Positions 21,975 through 34,664 of a stretch of DNA of 64,000 nucleotides are shown piece by piece. The DNA is from Apoda limacodes. Lineage: Eukaryota > Arthropoda > Insecta > Lepidoptera > Limacodidae. The notes beneath the pieces were generated by a model, which was given only the letters and a program-made list of their open reading frames with translations, had not been told where the DNA came from and made no database searches. The stretch spans positions 4,216,001 through 4,280,000 of the forward strand of contig OX291552.1 of the NCBI GenBank assembly GCA_946406115.1, in the 5' to 3' direction. Made by a program: the position numbers and the translations under genes. How positions within the stretch are numbered: the stretch's first letter is position 1; the number at the start of each line of letters is the position of its first letter.

Positions 21975-24900
21975 GGGTCGGCTCATACCGAGACGCAACG
22001 CGACGAGACGCGGCGCGGCATTTTTGAAATAGCAACACATTATGGACCTTGTATACCAAGCAAAAAGATACAAATTATAGTGATAGCACAAAAGTGAGAG
22101 GTTACGTGTCGAAGTACACTGCGCCATTCCTAGTCTGGTCAACATGTACCTTTTTGGGTGAAATTTTTGTATAGTCTCCGAAAATTACGATCAAGGTGTC
22201 ATTCGATTCGGAATATTATGTAGAAAGTTTAAGAAAAAGTTCCAAAGGGGCCGATGAAAATTGCAAAAGTTATAAACAATTTAAAAAAAAAAAAGTAGGG
22301 GTTTGTTTTTTTTTGAATATCACAAAAACTATCAAAGATATTCGAAATTTGAAAAAAGATCTGAAAAGAGGAGGAAATTTCTTCAAAAAAGTCCTGCCTC
22401 CCGGAACTGTATCTTTAATATTTATAATTTTTACGGGGCCCTGAAAATAGCGCTAAAAGCGGGTAGTCTGGCTTCCGCTCGCGATTCGTCATTCGGACAC
22501 GGTAACAATAAAAATCATTTTAATATATTAAATATGAATATTAAGGAATAAAAAAAAATTAGTACTATTGGGATATATAAATGAACAATAATCCGTAGGC
22601 GAAAAATTTTTATCCCCATTTTTCCATTAGTTATGCATTAGTTAATTAACTACTTTTTCTGAATAGAATGTTAACAGAAAAAACCTGATTATTATTAAAC
22701 TACAACCCTAAGATTTTTTTCACTTCGTGGAGTTATTCTTAAAAGGCATTTAAATAGATCCCCGTTGGAAAAATTTAAAAATGTTAATTTTCCACTTTTT
22801 TATTAACAATCGAAAACATTAAAAAATTAAAAACTGCATAAAAGTTATTAAAAATTTTGTTTTTCAAATATTTCAAATTTTATGATTTCTAACGGTTAAA
22901 AGTAACATGAAAATATTTTTTTTTAATTTTTTACCGCGATTGTTTAAATAATTGTTATAAACAAATGTATTGTTTATAAGATAATCAACAATTTTTTTTT
23001 CCTAATCTACTTGTTGATATAAATTATGATTTTTAAGAAAAAAATTATTCCTTAAAAAAATTTATTTATTGCTATAAAATGCATTTCTTAATTAACAATC
23101 GTTTTTTACCACTAAATATAAATATTAAGGAACCATTTTTTCTCAAAAAATCATAAATTCTATTGTTCTTAAATATTCTGGAAAAAAAAAATTTTTTTTT
23201 CTATTTTTATTTGTTTATTTAATAAACAATTTGTTATAAACAAATGGATTTTCTTTCTTTATTTTTTTTTTTAATTCGTAATTTAATTATAAAAACAGCT
23301 ATGTATTATTTTTTATGAAAAATTTTTTTTATCTATTTTTTATATAACTTTTAATATTTTTATGTCCTAAAATTTGCCTTTTTATCTCGTTCTTTTTCTT
23401 TTATAATTGGTATAACTTTTAAACTATTATATATACGACAATTATACTTCAAGTCGTTTTTTTTTCACTATAAATTAATGAACAATTTAAGCTTTTAACT
23501 TCAGCTCTAGCTCTATTATTTATGTTAATTATTGACAATTGTTTATAAAAAATAAACCGAAAAATTTTTTTTCTTGTTTTTCTATTCCAAAACGTGGTTA
23601 AATGTTCATAAATTTATAATTATGAGCCTTTGATGACTTGCATTTTACTAATTTGCTGTTATTAAAAATTGATTACAATCGTATTTGCATAGACTTTTCC
23701 CGAAAAATTTTAAAACTTTTCCATTATGTTAATTACATTTTAACGAGTGTTCTTTTATCAATCTTTCCAAACTAAGATTCTTAAAATTACTTTAGAATTT
23801 TTTCGGTTTATTTTTTATAAACAATTGTCAATAATTAACATAAATAATAGAGCTAGAGCTGAAGTTAAAAGCTTAAATTGTTCATTAATTTATAGTGAAT
23901 GAAAACGACTTGAAGTATAATTGTCGTATATATAATAGTTTAAAAGTTATACCAATTATAAAAGAAAAAGAGCGAGATAAAAAGGCAAATTTTAGGACAT
24001 AAAAATATTAAAAGTTATATAAAAAATAGATAAAAAAATTTTTTCATAAAAAATAATACATAGCTGTTTTTATAATTAAATTACGAATTAAAAAAAAAAA
24101 TAAAGAAAGAAAATCCATTTGTTTATAACAAATTGTTTATTAAATAAACAAATAAAAATAGAAAAAAAAATTTTTTTTTTCCAGAATATTTAAGAACAAT
24201 AGAATTTATGATTTTTTGAGAAAAAATGGTTCCTTAATATTTATATTTAGTGGTAAAAAACGATTGTTAATTAAGAAATGCATTTTATAGCAATAAATAA
24301 ATTTTTTTAAGGAATAATTTTTTTCTTAAAAATCATAATTTATATCAACAAGTAGATTAGGAAAAAAAAAATGTTGATTATCTTATAAACAATGCATTTG
24401 TTTATAACAATTATTTAAACAATCGCGGTAAAAAATTAAAAAAAAATATTTTCATGTTACTTTTAACCGTTAGAAATCATAAAATTTGAAATATTTGAAA
24501 AACAAAATTTTTTTAATAACTTTTATGCAGTTTTTAATTTTTTAATGTTTTCGATTGTTAATAAAAAAGTGGAAAATTAACATTTTTAAATTTTTCCGAC
24601 GGGGATCTATTTTAATGCCTTTTAAGAATAACTCCACGAAGTGAAAAAAATCCTAGGGTTGTAGTTTAATAATAATCAGGTTTTTTCTGTTAACATTCTA
24701 TTCAGAAAAAGTAGTTAATTAACTAATGCATAACTAATGGAAAAATGGGGATAAAAATTTTTCGCCTACGGATTATTGTTCATTTATATATCCCAATAGT
24801 ACTAATTTTTTTTTATTCCTTAATATTCATATTTAATATATTAAAATGATTTTTATTGTTACCGTGTCCGAATGACGAATCGCGAGCGGAAGCCAGACTA

Positions 24901-26347
24901 CCCGCTTTTAGCGCTATTTTCAGGGCCCCGTAAAAATTATAAATATTAAAGATACAGTTCCGGGAGGCAGGACTTTTTTGAAGAAATTTCCTCCTCTTTT
25001 CAGATCTTTTTTCAAATTTCGAATATCTTTGATAGTTTTTGTGATATTCAAAAAAAACAAACCTCTACTTTTTTTTTTTTTAAATTGTTTATAACTTTTG
25101 CAATTTTCATCGGCCCCTTTTGGAACTTTTTCTTAAACTTTCTACATAATATTCCGAATCGAATGACACCTTGATCGTAATTTTCGGAGACTATACAAAA
25201 ATTTCACCCAAAAAGGTACATGTTGACCAGACTATCCAGCCCAGACACAAATTCAGATTTCTATTGAACAAAATACAAGTGTTTTGTTCGGGTTTACTTA
25301 CTCAAATGAAAATTTAAGTTTGTAAATATAAAAAAAAAGTTCATGAGCTTCATTTGTCATTCTTTGCCCGTGGTCCAACTGCGTAGTTCGACTGGTAGTA
25401 ACCAAGGGCAATGATTTTTGTCCCTGGTTCTACCAGTAGGACTATGACAAAAAAAATTATAGTTTTTTATCACACTTGCTCGTAAACAGTGTCATTACTC
25501 AAACGGGCTTTTTCTTCGTAAATTTGATATATTTCATCAAAATCTTCATTTCCGAATCTTCAACTAGAAACGGCTTTATCTCCGAAACTACTAATCGTAG
25601 ACTAGTAGTTTCTTTACGGAAGAGATAGATCCAATCGGATTCATTTCGGATGACAGCTGTCAAACTAGAAACAACTTTATTTCTGTATCTTTTGATCGTA
25701 GACGCGCTTCTTTAAGTTATAGAAATTAAAATGACTGGGATCTTTTTATAATTGCACTTCTTGCAGAAAAAAATTTGAAGCCCCTCAGCGGACCGGGTCA
25801 CAGTAAAAAGTGCTCCATACTAGCGTTGCTGCCGACGATGTACTCTATCGATTTTCATCATTAAAATATATAGTTATGGGTACACCATAAATATGCATAC
25901 ATTTCAAAAAAAATTTAGTCCTAAAATCATACCTTAGTATAACTAGTACTAGTATAACTTAGTAAAATTTTTGATATTCTCCTTAGCGCCCTATTTTTTT
26001 GCTTCGTCGCGAAAAACGCCTTTTTTGTAATTTTTTCCTCAACACCCTTTTTTGTACACCCAAAACAAATAATGTAAGTAATAAAAAAATAAACTACGAA
26101 ATTCAAAAAGTGAGGAAACTGTAGCAACCGACAAAGTCACCAAGCGAAGTGAAGATGCGCCGCGCGACGTTGGGATGAGCCGCGCGGCGTCTCGTGTCAC
26201 TTCGAGCAACGAGTGGCGACGCGACGCCACGAGACGAGAAGAGGCCTTGAGATGCGCCGCTCGGCGCAGCTCGAGGAACCATCTTGAGTCGCTTGTTGCA
26301 TCTTTAAACCTCTTCTCGTCGCGTCGCGTCTCGGTCTGAGCCGACCC
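21975..26347. mobile_element. TIR element with TAA duplication, carrying the palindrome
   Basis: Left end GGGTCGGCTCATACCGAGAC; right end GTCTCGGTCTGAGCCGACCC, its near-perfect inverse. TAA flanks both sides (21972-21974, 26348-26350), a 3-bp duplication as in PIF/Harbinger elements. It consists of 21975-22132 and 25233-26347 once the palindrome is taken out. No transposase recognised. Confidence 0.8.
22133..25232. mobile_element. 3.1-kb foldback palindrome, ~1.43-kb arms
   Basis: Left end GTCTGGTCAACATGTACC and right end GGTACATGTTGACCAGAC are exact inverses. The inverse match continues through the whole element to about 23565 and 23797, leaving a ~230-bp loop. Only scattered mismatches are visible. 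TA flanks both sides. The sequence is very AT-rich and has no ORF with coding character. Confidence 0.92.
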
Positions 26348-26570
26348 TAAGTTTTGATTCCTTTGCGAGTTTCGAAAATATGCGGAAATTTGCGGCATAA
26401 ACAGCTGTATCTTTTGATTGCGTTGGCTTAGAAGTTTGATTTTTCCACAGCTCCAAGGGAGTGTAGACCTGAGTATTTGGTATAAATTTTAGCTTGATAC
26501 CTCCACGCGTTCCAGAGAAAAAGGGTCTTGACAGACAGACAGACGGACGGACAACAAAGTGATCCTATAA

Positions 26571-27203
26571 GCCTACGTTCACAAAGCGACTATTCGATAC
26601 GATATTTTCTCGTATACGGTTTTCCCGTATACGAGACTGCCGTTCACACGGTGCGAGGTCCATTCGGTTTTTTCCCGTATAAGTGGCCGCCGTTCACACA
26701 GCGTCTATTCGATACGCTTTGCCAGCCGCCACACCGCCAGTCGTTGAGAGCACGCCATTTTTTTATAGTTGTCTCATTAGACATTATTCATTTAATTAAT
26801 CATTATTAATACCATATTATGGGTAGATACTCGATAGGCGTGATAAATAACTCGATAGTTATCGGCAATCCACTTCGCCAAAGACATCACAAACACAACT
26901 GCTTGCTGCCTATCCCCGCGCAAGTCTCGTTTACGAGAAACCAGTTTGTCCGTGTGAAGGAATCAACATAAACATAAGCGCCACTAAGCATTGCATTCGA
27001 TAAAATCGTTACGAGAATCTCGCGTTTCCAGTGGCAAAACCATACGGTATACGGGAAAAAATATTTCTCGAATACGAGATTTTCTCGCATAGATGCCGTG
27101 TGAACGATTTTCAGAGTTGCCATACAAATTTTGTTGTCACTACGATATCCGATAAAATCTCATGTACGGTATACGAGAAAAATTGCGCCATGTGAACGTA
27201 GCC
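26571..27203. mobile_element. MITE with GCCTACGTTCACA ends and TAA duplication
   Basis: Left end GCCTACGTTCACA, right end TGTGAACGTAGCC, with TAA at 26568-26570 and 27204-27206. The interior has repeated TCTCGTATACGGT / CCCGTATACGAGA motifs. The 3-bp TAA suggests a PIF/Harbinger-type mobiliser. Confidence 0.85.
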
Positions 27204-27384
27204 TAAAAGTTCCGTTTTTTCCTTTCGAAGTACGGAACCCTAAAAATAACGCAATTAAAGCAGAGAAACGTTTTAAGTTATAGATACTTAATTAAATGTT
27301 CTTATGAATGAAGTTTTTATGGAATAAAATATAACGCAGACGTTGAATTAACCTTAAATTAATGTAATAAGTAGAGGCTGGGTT

Positions 27385-28370
27385 AGCCTAAGTCTCAGTC
27401 ACATGTAGCGATATGTAGCTGCTATTTTCCGCCAGCAATAAGGCTTCATGTGACCGTACACGAGCTAAAAATCGCTGACAAAATTTATAGCTGCTATAAA
27501 ACTAAGAATGTTTAATTTTTTTAGCTTGTTAGGAATAGCCGAACGATAAATAGCTACGTGTTGTTAGAGGATAGTTCCTTAAATTAGCGCTAGTAGTCAA
27601 TAACCATTCCTGGCTGGTTGTTTTTTTTTTTAATATACTACTAAGGTGGCAAACAAGGTTACGGTCCGCCTGATAGTAATCGGTCACCGTAGCCTATGAA
27701 CGCTTGCAGCACCAGGGATATCACTCGCGCGTTACCGACCCTTTAAAAATCTCATAACTTCTTTCTTGAAGAACCCCATACTGTAGTCCTAAGAGAAAAC
27801 CTTGGCAGCGAGCTCATGTCTTTTTACTCCGTAGTTAGTGTTGTGAATCGTTTGTAAACGTATTGATATATTGTCGTGCGACAAAATGGCGGAATGGCAG
27901 GTTGAAGAAAAATGGGGAAGTTCTGAAGTAATTACGTGTTTGGTCTTTTATACCGCCCTAAATTTCGTTATCAGCGTGGGGTTCTTACGTCAACTACTCA
28001 ATTATACTAATTAAGTTTGCTATAGCAAGCTATAGTTCGTTTAAACTTAGATATAGTCCCGTGGGCACTTTTGAATTTATCGGGATAAAAATTATTCTAT
28101 GTCTTTCCCCGGAACTCAAACTACCTCAATACCAATTTCATCTAAACTGGTTCAGCGGTTCCCTATCCATCCATTGGTTGAAGCGTGATTGAGTAACAAA
28201 CAAGCAAACATTATATGTCTTTTAGCACGATGAAAGAGAGTTTTAGCTGCTTAAAACCGCATGTAGTCGACAGTAGGCGTAGACAGTCACACGGTAGCAG
28301 CGATTTATAGCTGCTAGTAATCGCAAGCTGAGAATAGCAGCTGTATATCGTAACGTGTGACTGAGACTTT
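27385..28370. mobile_element. TIR element (AAGTCTCAGTCACA ends) with a LINE fragment inside
   Basis: Left AAGTCTCAGTCACATGTAGC then GATATGTAGCTGCTATT; right AGCAGCTGTATATCG then AACGTGTGACTGAGACTT, the inverse. It contains a minus-strand LINE 3' fragment (27621-27825) and a block at 28050-28200 of the type CCCGTGGGCACTTTTGAATT / TGGTTCAGCGGTTCC, a common LINE-tail-like repeat. Confidence 0.7.
27621..27825 (-). mobile_element. LINE 3'-end fragment
   Basis: Matches the inverse of 13610-13780 (TACTGTAGTCCT, AGAACCCCATACTG, CACTCGCGCGTTACCGACCC, GTCACCGTAGCC), and ends in poly-T, the inverted poly-A tail. It is a 5'-truncated insertion of the LINE family at 10165-13800. Confidence 0.8.
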
Positions 28371-28890
28371 ACATAAAATATAAAACCAATAATTTAGATA
28401 ATTGCGAGTAGATTACAACACAAAATTAATTACAAAACTGTATAACTTTCTTTATAGGTACCTACTTGTATCTAACTAAACTTGATAATTAAAAAAACAC
28501 CTGCAAAAACATGGCTGCCTTGAATGACTCATACTCATACCTAGTTAAATAATAAGGCTTTTCAAGCCCGTCACACACGTAGCTATGGTATGCCAAAATA
28601 TATCCAGACAAAACTAAAATATATTTATAGCTGCATGTGTGGTCTCATAGATACTATAGAAAGATCAAAGATTAATATATGCCTTGCTATAATTTATATT
28701 ATTATTAACCTATAGGTATATATGTGTGATGATCTTTATGTATCTGCAATAATTCTCACGCGTCCGTCTGTCTATCCGTCGTCTGTCACACAGGTTTTAC
28801 AGCCATACGGTTGGAGCTACGCCGTCGCCGCGCACGTTATGGGTACATACTTTGGTATAAGCATCTTGTCGACCCAAAGCGACACAAATT
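28371..28890. other. No gene seen
   Basis: AT-rich spacer; the part from about 28720 may belong to the element that follows. Confidence 0.4.
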
Positions 28891-28894
28891 GCAG

Positions 28895-29270
28895 AAAATA
28901 TTTTTGAAGTGAAAACTTCTTTAGCGGCGTTCTGCACTTTTGTTGGTATGGGTAAATGATACACTCGCGCAGGCTGGTCGAAAATTCGTAAGACAAAAAA
29001 CAATATATTGCCACGCCATAAAAATTCGTGTGACGGAAACCATAATGCCTCACCTATTATAATTTTGAAGTGAAAACGTCTTTAGCGGCGTTGTGTTCTT
29101 TTTTTGTAATGGGTAAAAAATGTTAAACTCTATAGGACGAATAAAAAGTAAGAGAAAATTGGGTTGATCAAAAGATGAAAGTCCGGATTACACATGTTAA
29201 AATGTTATATCCAGGTTGCATGTTTTCACTTATGCCTTGTTTTCACTCCCGGAGTGGAACCCGTTTTTAT
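28895..29270 (-). mobile_element. GAAGTGAAAAC-family element, rearranged copy
   Basis: Contains GAAGTGAAAACTTCTTTAGC and GGTATGGGTAAATGATA, a second GAAGTGAAAACGTCTTTAGC block at about 29067, and TTTTCACTCCCGGAGTGGAA at the end. Two nested or tandem copies are likely. Confidence 0.65.
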
Positions 29271-29274
29271 TGTG

Positions 29275-31290
29275 TTTAAGGGGGGCTCCCATACAGCTTA
29301 ATGGGGACGCTAAAAGTTTCTTGACAAAGTTTTGTTCCGAAGAATTTTTAACTTCCAATTGACTTATGAACTTGAAATTTGGTGGCTTGCTGGTAGAAAC
29401 TAGCCATCGAACATAATAATTCGTATATGAGAAACTAGCCAAGTCAGACCTTAGGCTACAATATATTTTCCTAAGTTATAAGAAGAAATTATATTTTATG
29501 TTGTTATAAAAAAATTTTAGGACTGACCATTGAACTTGGCACCCATTTAGATCTCACTTCTTTTGTCGTTGAAGTCAACATCCAAGGCATATATCATATT
29601 ATTGAACTTGGCTCTCATTTCACATTTATGTTTTTGATTCATTACTTTTTGTACATAAATTATTAGTAGGTACTTATTTATAACAAAATTAATACCAAAT
29701 GGTTTTTGTTAAACTACTGTATTTTCCTACGTTTACGACATACATACTCTACTATAGTCTCGCGCAACCTATTTGTTTATTGTATATTACTATAATCAAA
29801 CAAAGAATATGCAATCGAATGAAATAGGCAGCTTTCATCGGGAGGCATTGGAATAATTCGGTGTAAGATAAGTGTGTTACCCACCCGTAATTCTGTTGTA
29901 CGACTCATTGTACAAAATACGTAATAAAAAGATAATTATTTAAGACGATTAAGGAACAAATTACCTGTTATCTATTGAATTATCAAGAAAAACAATTTGT
30001 TACCAATAAGTTCTCATTCTCAAACTCATTCAGAGTTAAGTATACATACCTACTTATAAATCTTATAACTATACTAAAATTATTATTAATTTTAGATTTA
30101 AATACCATACGTACTTACTAAAAGAATTGTAATAATAATATAACCACAAATATATAAGTATAGAAAACCTATGAATTTGGTAGCATAAATCGCGATATCT
30201 AGAGACAACCGGATAGCAAGACGGCGGCGCGGCGCTCGCTTATGCCTATTATTTAATTATTTAGAAGTTATGATCTTACACTATAGATGTGCGCTAAATA
30301 TTGAAGCAATAATTAATACTTAATCCCAGTTAATAACGTAATAAATACGAAAGTCGACTATACTCTTCGTTATAAGTACTAAAACGGAAATATTTGGATT
30401 AAAAACAAATTAAGGGTGGTATTCAACTCGTTATATATTTACGTGAAAACCTTAAAATCCACATAAAGACCGGCTGTCATAAGTTTTGATTGATGATTGC
30501 TGATTCTTACAATACAGTTTTTATAAGTATAAGTTAAGTGTTCCTAATAGAATCAAACCTTCAAGCGGTCACGCTTCGTCGAATCGACCGCGGTAACCCT
30601 ATTTTCGGTTATAAATTCGTATATTATCATCACTAATGTTTGCCAATATAAGTAGCCTCTCATAGGTTTATTGGGAACTTAAAACAACAGATTCTTTCTT
30701 TCTGTGCACATTGCTTAATCTAAATTATATCTTTCGTTGTGCATGCTTCGTAGGTTTTGCAAAGTAAACACTCGCGTGACGTCGTTGAAGATTCGCTTCG
30801 TAAAAGTGCTTTAATATAAATTTTTGTAGGTTTTCTGCCAAACATTTTTTTTATTCTATCTAAAGGGAATGTGCTTGAGTACATTGTTATTCAAATAATT
30901 TAAGAATTTGTCTTTTTAATTCTTAAAAACCTTGACGGTCATTAAGGGTACGCGCGACCGCTGCCGTTACAAATGACGGCCGCCCGCTTAAAGGTTAGGT
31001 TCTAGGTCATCTAGAACTAGGTAAGAGTTTTGATCTATAGGTCAGTCAGTGATAAAAATGACGATTTTTGAGCGTTAATATCTAAATAACCGTTTGAGTT
31101 GTGCTTACGAAATTTGGAGCACATATGCATCTCACAAGTTTCAATATATGAGCCAAATTTGACATGTTTATGTGACATACTTTTTGAGTTATGAGGGGGT
31201 CAAAAGTGGCTCAAAATGGTTCGTGTACTATTACACACGGTGCTGCTCGCCAGTTCTGTTACTTGAACTTGGCTTGGCACGCTACTGCGT
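29275..31290. other. No gene seen
   Basis: About 2 kb of AT-rich DNA with no exon-like or clear repeat structure that I can define. Confidence 0.4.
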
Positions 31291-31294
31291 GTCT

Positions 31295-31745
31295 AGAAAT
31301 CGGCCAAGTGCGAGTCGGACCCGCTTACGAAGGCTTCCGTACCATTATCCATTAAAGCGGCAATAAAATCACGTTTGTTGTATAGAAGCCCATAGTTTTC
31401 CTTTTACTTTCGTTAGACTCGTATTTGTAACTCCCATTTGTTTTTTTACACATCCAATTAAAGCTTAGTATTTCGCTGAATGGAAAATGGTTTTTACACA
31501 TACTATAAAAAAATATTCATCCCCACTTTACATGTAGTGGAGGTACCTTAAAAAAATACTTTTTTTATTTTACCCTTTTGTCGGTCTAATTAATATGTAC
31601 TTATATCCATGCCAAATTACAGCTTTCTAGTACTAATAGTTTCTAAGGTAAGCCCCGGACAGACAGACGGACAGACGGACGGACATGGCGAAACTATAAG
31701 GATTCGTTGTTGACTATGGAATCCTAAGTGATTTTAGATTTACGT
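31295..31745 (+). mobile_element. CCGGCCAAGTGCGAGTCGG-family repeat
   Basis: Begins ATCGGCCAAGTGCGAGTCGG, then GGCTTCCGTACCATTA, AATCACGTTTGTTGTAT, and a GACAGACGGACAGACGGACG run at about 31662. Same order as 37660-37950. Confidence 0.75.
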
Positions 31746-34480
31746 GTTTCACCGTTTTTGGAAAATCATCCAGGACCAAAACAGGAAATGATTTTTTTTA
31801 TAATAATTCAGTTATTTTTTAGGTGAAAACCCTTTGGTTAAGCCATTAATAGTTATAAAAGCTTTCTTTTTAGTCGCGTATTAAGCTAATGGTAGACATT
31901 TATACCTTGTGATTATTTAATGAACTTTACTTTGTAATGTTTTGACCTTCGCAGCGATTAGCGTGGCTATAATCAGCTCGGTCGGTTAACTAATTAGTTT
32001 AGTTTGTTTGCCGACGAACATCGTAACTTTGCTACTGATAACCACTTTTGCTGACCACCAAACGTTGCCAACTTTTACTTTGTTTGAACTGTTACGCATC
32101 ACGCGTGTAAATTAAACCTAGTGAAGATCAAGTCCGATTTGCCTGTCGAGTGTTCCGTATCGACGGTGTTATAAAACAATCTAAGTATGTACTTTTTGTA
32201 GTTACTTAAAAATATTTAAGCGTGTAATTTGGTTAAATTACAACAGAAAAAAGAATAAAGATAATATTAATAAATAATCAAATATTACAATTATTATTGC
32301 AATTAGGTATTTACATATTTAAGATAGATAGCAAAATTTATTTACGAGACGAAGATTAATTCGTCTCTAAATACTATCTGAAAACACACAAACTGCTGCT
32401 AAATTGCATACATTAAATAAACGGATTTGTTGAACCAACTCGCTCATCACCTATTGTGGAAACCTTCCCGCCCCTTAGGATTAAAATCATTAGTTTCATG
32501 GAAATCATGATGCAATGCATGGCAACACACATAAAGAAACAACCAGAATCATCAGAATTATGAAGAAAACATAAAATACCTACCTAATACTTTAAACTTC
32601 CCTAACTATTTTAAAATCTATTTCTTTTCAAAACTCAAAACAAAATTACTCGGATTGGCTCGTTTCGTTTGCTTGAACACGGAATCTAGACGTATACCTA
32701 AGTCATCTTTGGTTTGAACTATACATACTTATATTTTTCTACATCAAAAACTGTACTGAGGACTGTAACAAAACTAATCAAATTCTTGCAAACTAGTTAG
32801 GAAAAGACTCATTGGTACACACCGGGCTCGAACCTCCGCCCCTCGAGTCTTGAGGAGTCACACATCAAAACAAAACTACGGAACCCTAATACTGGCCAAG
32901 TGCGAGCCAGACTCACGCAGAGGGTTCCTTAACAAAAAATTGAAACTGTTTTACCGTTAGGTCTGTTGATATATTGATAAATATTAAATGGCGATGCTAG
33001 TAAGAAGCATGTATAAGGAAGTCACCTCGAAGTCTGACTGCAGGAAGTTAGCTTAAAAATAACTTCGCTTTGATGACTGCATGTCGCTACGACTCGTGTC
33101 GGACAGTTTTTGACTTGGATATCCTGTTGACAAAAACGGTTTTTACGAGTACATAGAAGTAAGATCATTTGCAGTTTCTTATTGCCATGTATTACTTGTA
33201 GGTAATGACAGAACTGAAGCTAGAATTGAATCTAAGGTTGGGCAGCGGTGGTTTCATATAGGGCGCAAGTAATTTTTCTATCTATAATTATTTTACCTGC
33301 TTGTGAGCGTGAGTAATTAAGAAGAAAAAGAAACAAGAGCAAAATGGTAACATACACACTTTTAATGCCACCATAATGTAACTATTTTGCATTTAATCTA
33401 TGGGCTTTCGCCAGAACTATATATAACTATGATCGTGAAAAAAGTGGTTGATTCAGAATTAATTTGATAGATGTCGCTAGTACCTAGTAAACAATTTTTT
33501 TTTTATTAATTAATATTACGGTAAAACAATTTATATAAATATATACTTTAGTTTATGATATTTTTAAGGTAGGGCATGAGTATTTCAAGGTAGGGCATTG
33601 CCCCACAATGCCTCCCCTTAGCTACGGCCGTGAAGTAATGTCAGTGGCGGATCCAGAATATTTTTAGGGGTATGTCTTCGGATTATTGTTTTAATTATCG
33701 ATGTATAGTAATTCTTATGATTTTAGATACGCTACTGGTGTATTTTCATTTTTCTCTTTGTCGAATTCAGCTATGTTTGAAAACAGAAGTTGCATATCGT
33801 CCCACAACTGTCCACTTTGGACTTAATTCTTTCCTAAATACGCTACCACACCAGATTCTCCGCTTTTCCCATTCGCCCAGATACATTTTCTCAGGTCATC
33901 GGTGTACCAATAGACTTCGAGTTCTGTAATCTATCCTATGGCCTTCGCAATAGCCTCACAAAATTGGCCACACTTTAGAAAGAGACTAAGTTTACCTGTG
34001 GTATTTTGTTTAAACCATTAGAGATAAAGCGAAACTATGCTGTTTACTCAAGACACCACAGTTTCTCTTCATCCGCTGTCCTGTTCTCTATGTCTCCTGC
34101 ACTTACTCATCCGTAGCACAATATGGATAGTCTGTGGTATCCATTTCATTCAGCTTGCTTAATCTGTAAAGTATGCCAGCGACTTGGGTTTTTCAATCTC
34201 TTTATATCTGATCATTTCCGAAATTAACTCTGACCATATAGCCCTGACCAACAAAGCAAATTAAACAAAAAGCGGTCATGTACGAACCACAAATAAGGTT
34301 AAGTTCGTTCCTTGCTACCACAGAACTCTTAAAATAACTTAAACGACCTAGTTTTTTTTTTAAGTTCGTCTACTCGAAATTAACGAAATTAACCTTGTAT
34401 ACCAAACTATTGCATAAGTGCATAAAGTATGATTTACAAAAATGTAAATGAAGATATCTACTGCAGTGTAGGCAGTGAGT
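31746..34480. other. No gene; repeat scraps upstream of the myosin gene
   Basis: Includes a SINE family A fragment at about 32795-32865 (minus; GGGCTCGAACCTCCG), a CCGGCCAAG-family fragment at about 32890-32940, and a TAGGGCATTGCCCCAC / GTGGCGGATCCAG repeat scrap at 33565-33660. Nothing coding. Confidence 0.45.
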
Positions 34481-34644
34481 CAGTCATTATCTAAACAATA
34501 AAATACAAAGTTTATAATTTTAGCTTTAAAAATGTGATAAAACTAAAATCACACACGTAATGGTGTTATGTGTTGTGGTGTAGCGGAACACAAAACATTA
34601 TCGCGACCTTATTATTATTTCGCCACCACTGGGGCAGCGGGAAC

Positions 34645-34664
34645 ATGTCGAAATGGAAAACAGC
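34645..34664 (+). CDS. Myo61F: Myosin IC exon 1 (start codon, residues 1-7)
   Basis: The ATG at 34645 opens a 20-nt coding piece ending in a strong donor (C|GTAAGT). Its two leftover bases join the next exon in frame, giving the N-terminus [20 protein letters not shown]. The alternative is the Met at 42291 in exon 2, which matches the usual MYO1C start region. An arthropod-type initiator, TCAGT, sits at 34480-34484, but no other promoter element is clear. Phase agreement and the good donor support it; a transcript is needed to be sure. Confidence 0.55.

Larger units (their letters stand above)
21772..27245 (+). mobile_element. Host repeat (CCGGCCAAGTGCGAGTCGG family) split by two insertions
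   Basis: The outer parts at 21772-21974, 26348-26570 and 27204-27245 read as one element of a family with copies at 31295, 37660 and others. The left end ACCGGCC...GCGAGTCTGGCTCGCGCACC, the middle ACAGACAGACAGACGGACGG, and the right end GTACGGAACCCTAAA all fit. Each break is bordered by TAA on both sides. Confidence 0.8.

Noticed and set aside
23200..24180. AT-rich replication origin or matrix attachment region
   Set aside because: AT-richness is a property of the palindromic element itself; nothing specific supports origin function.
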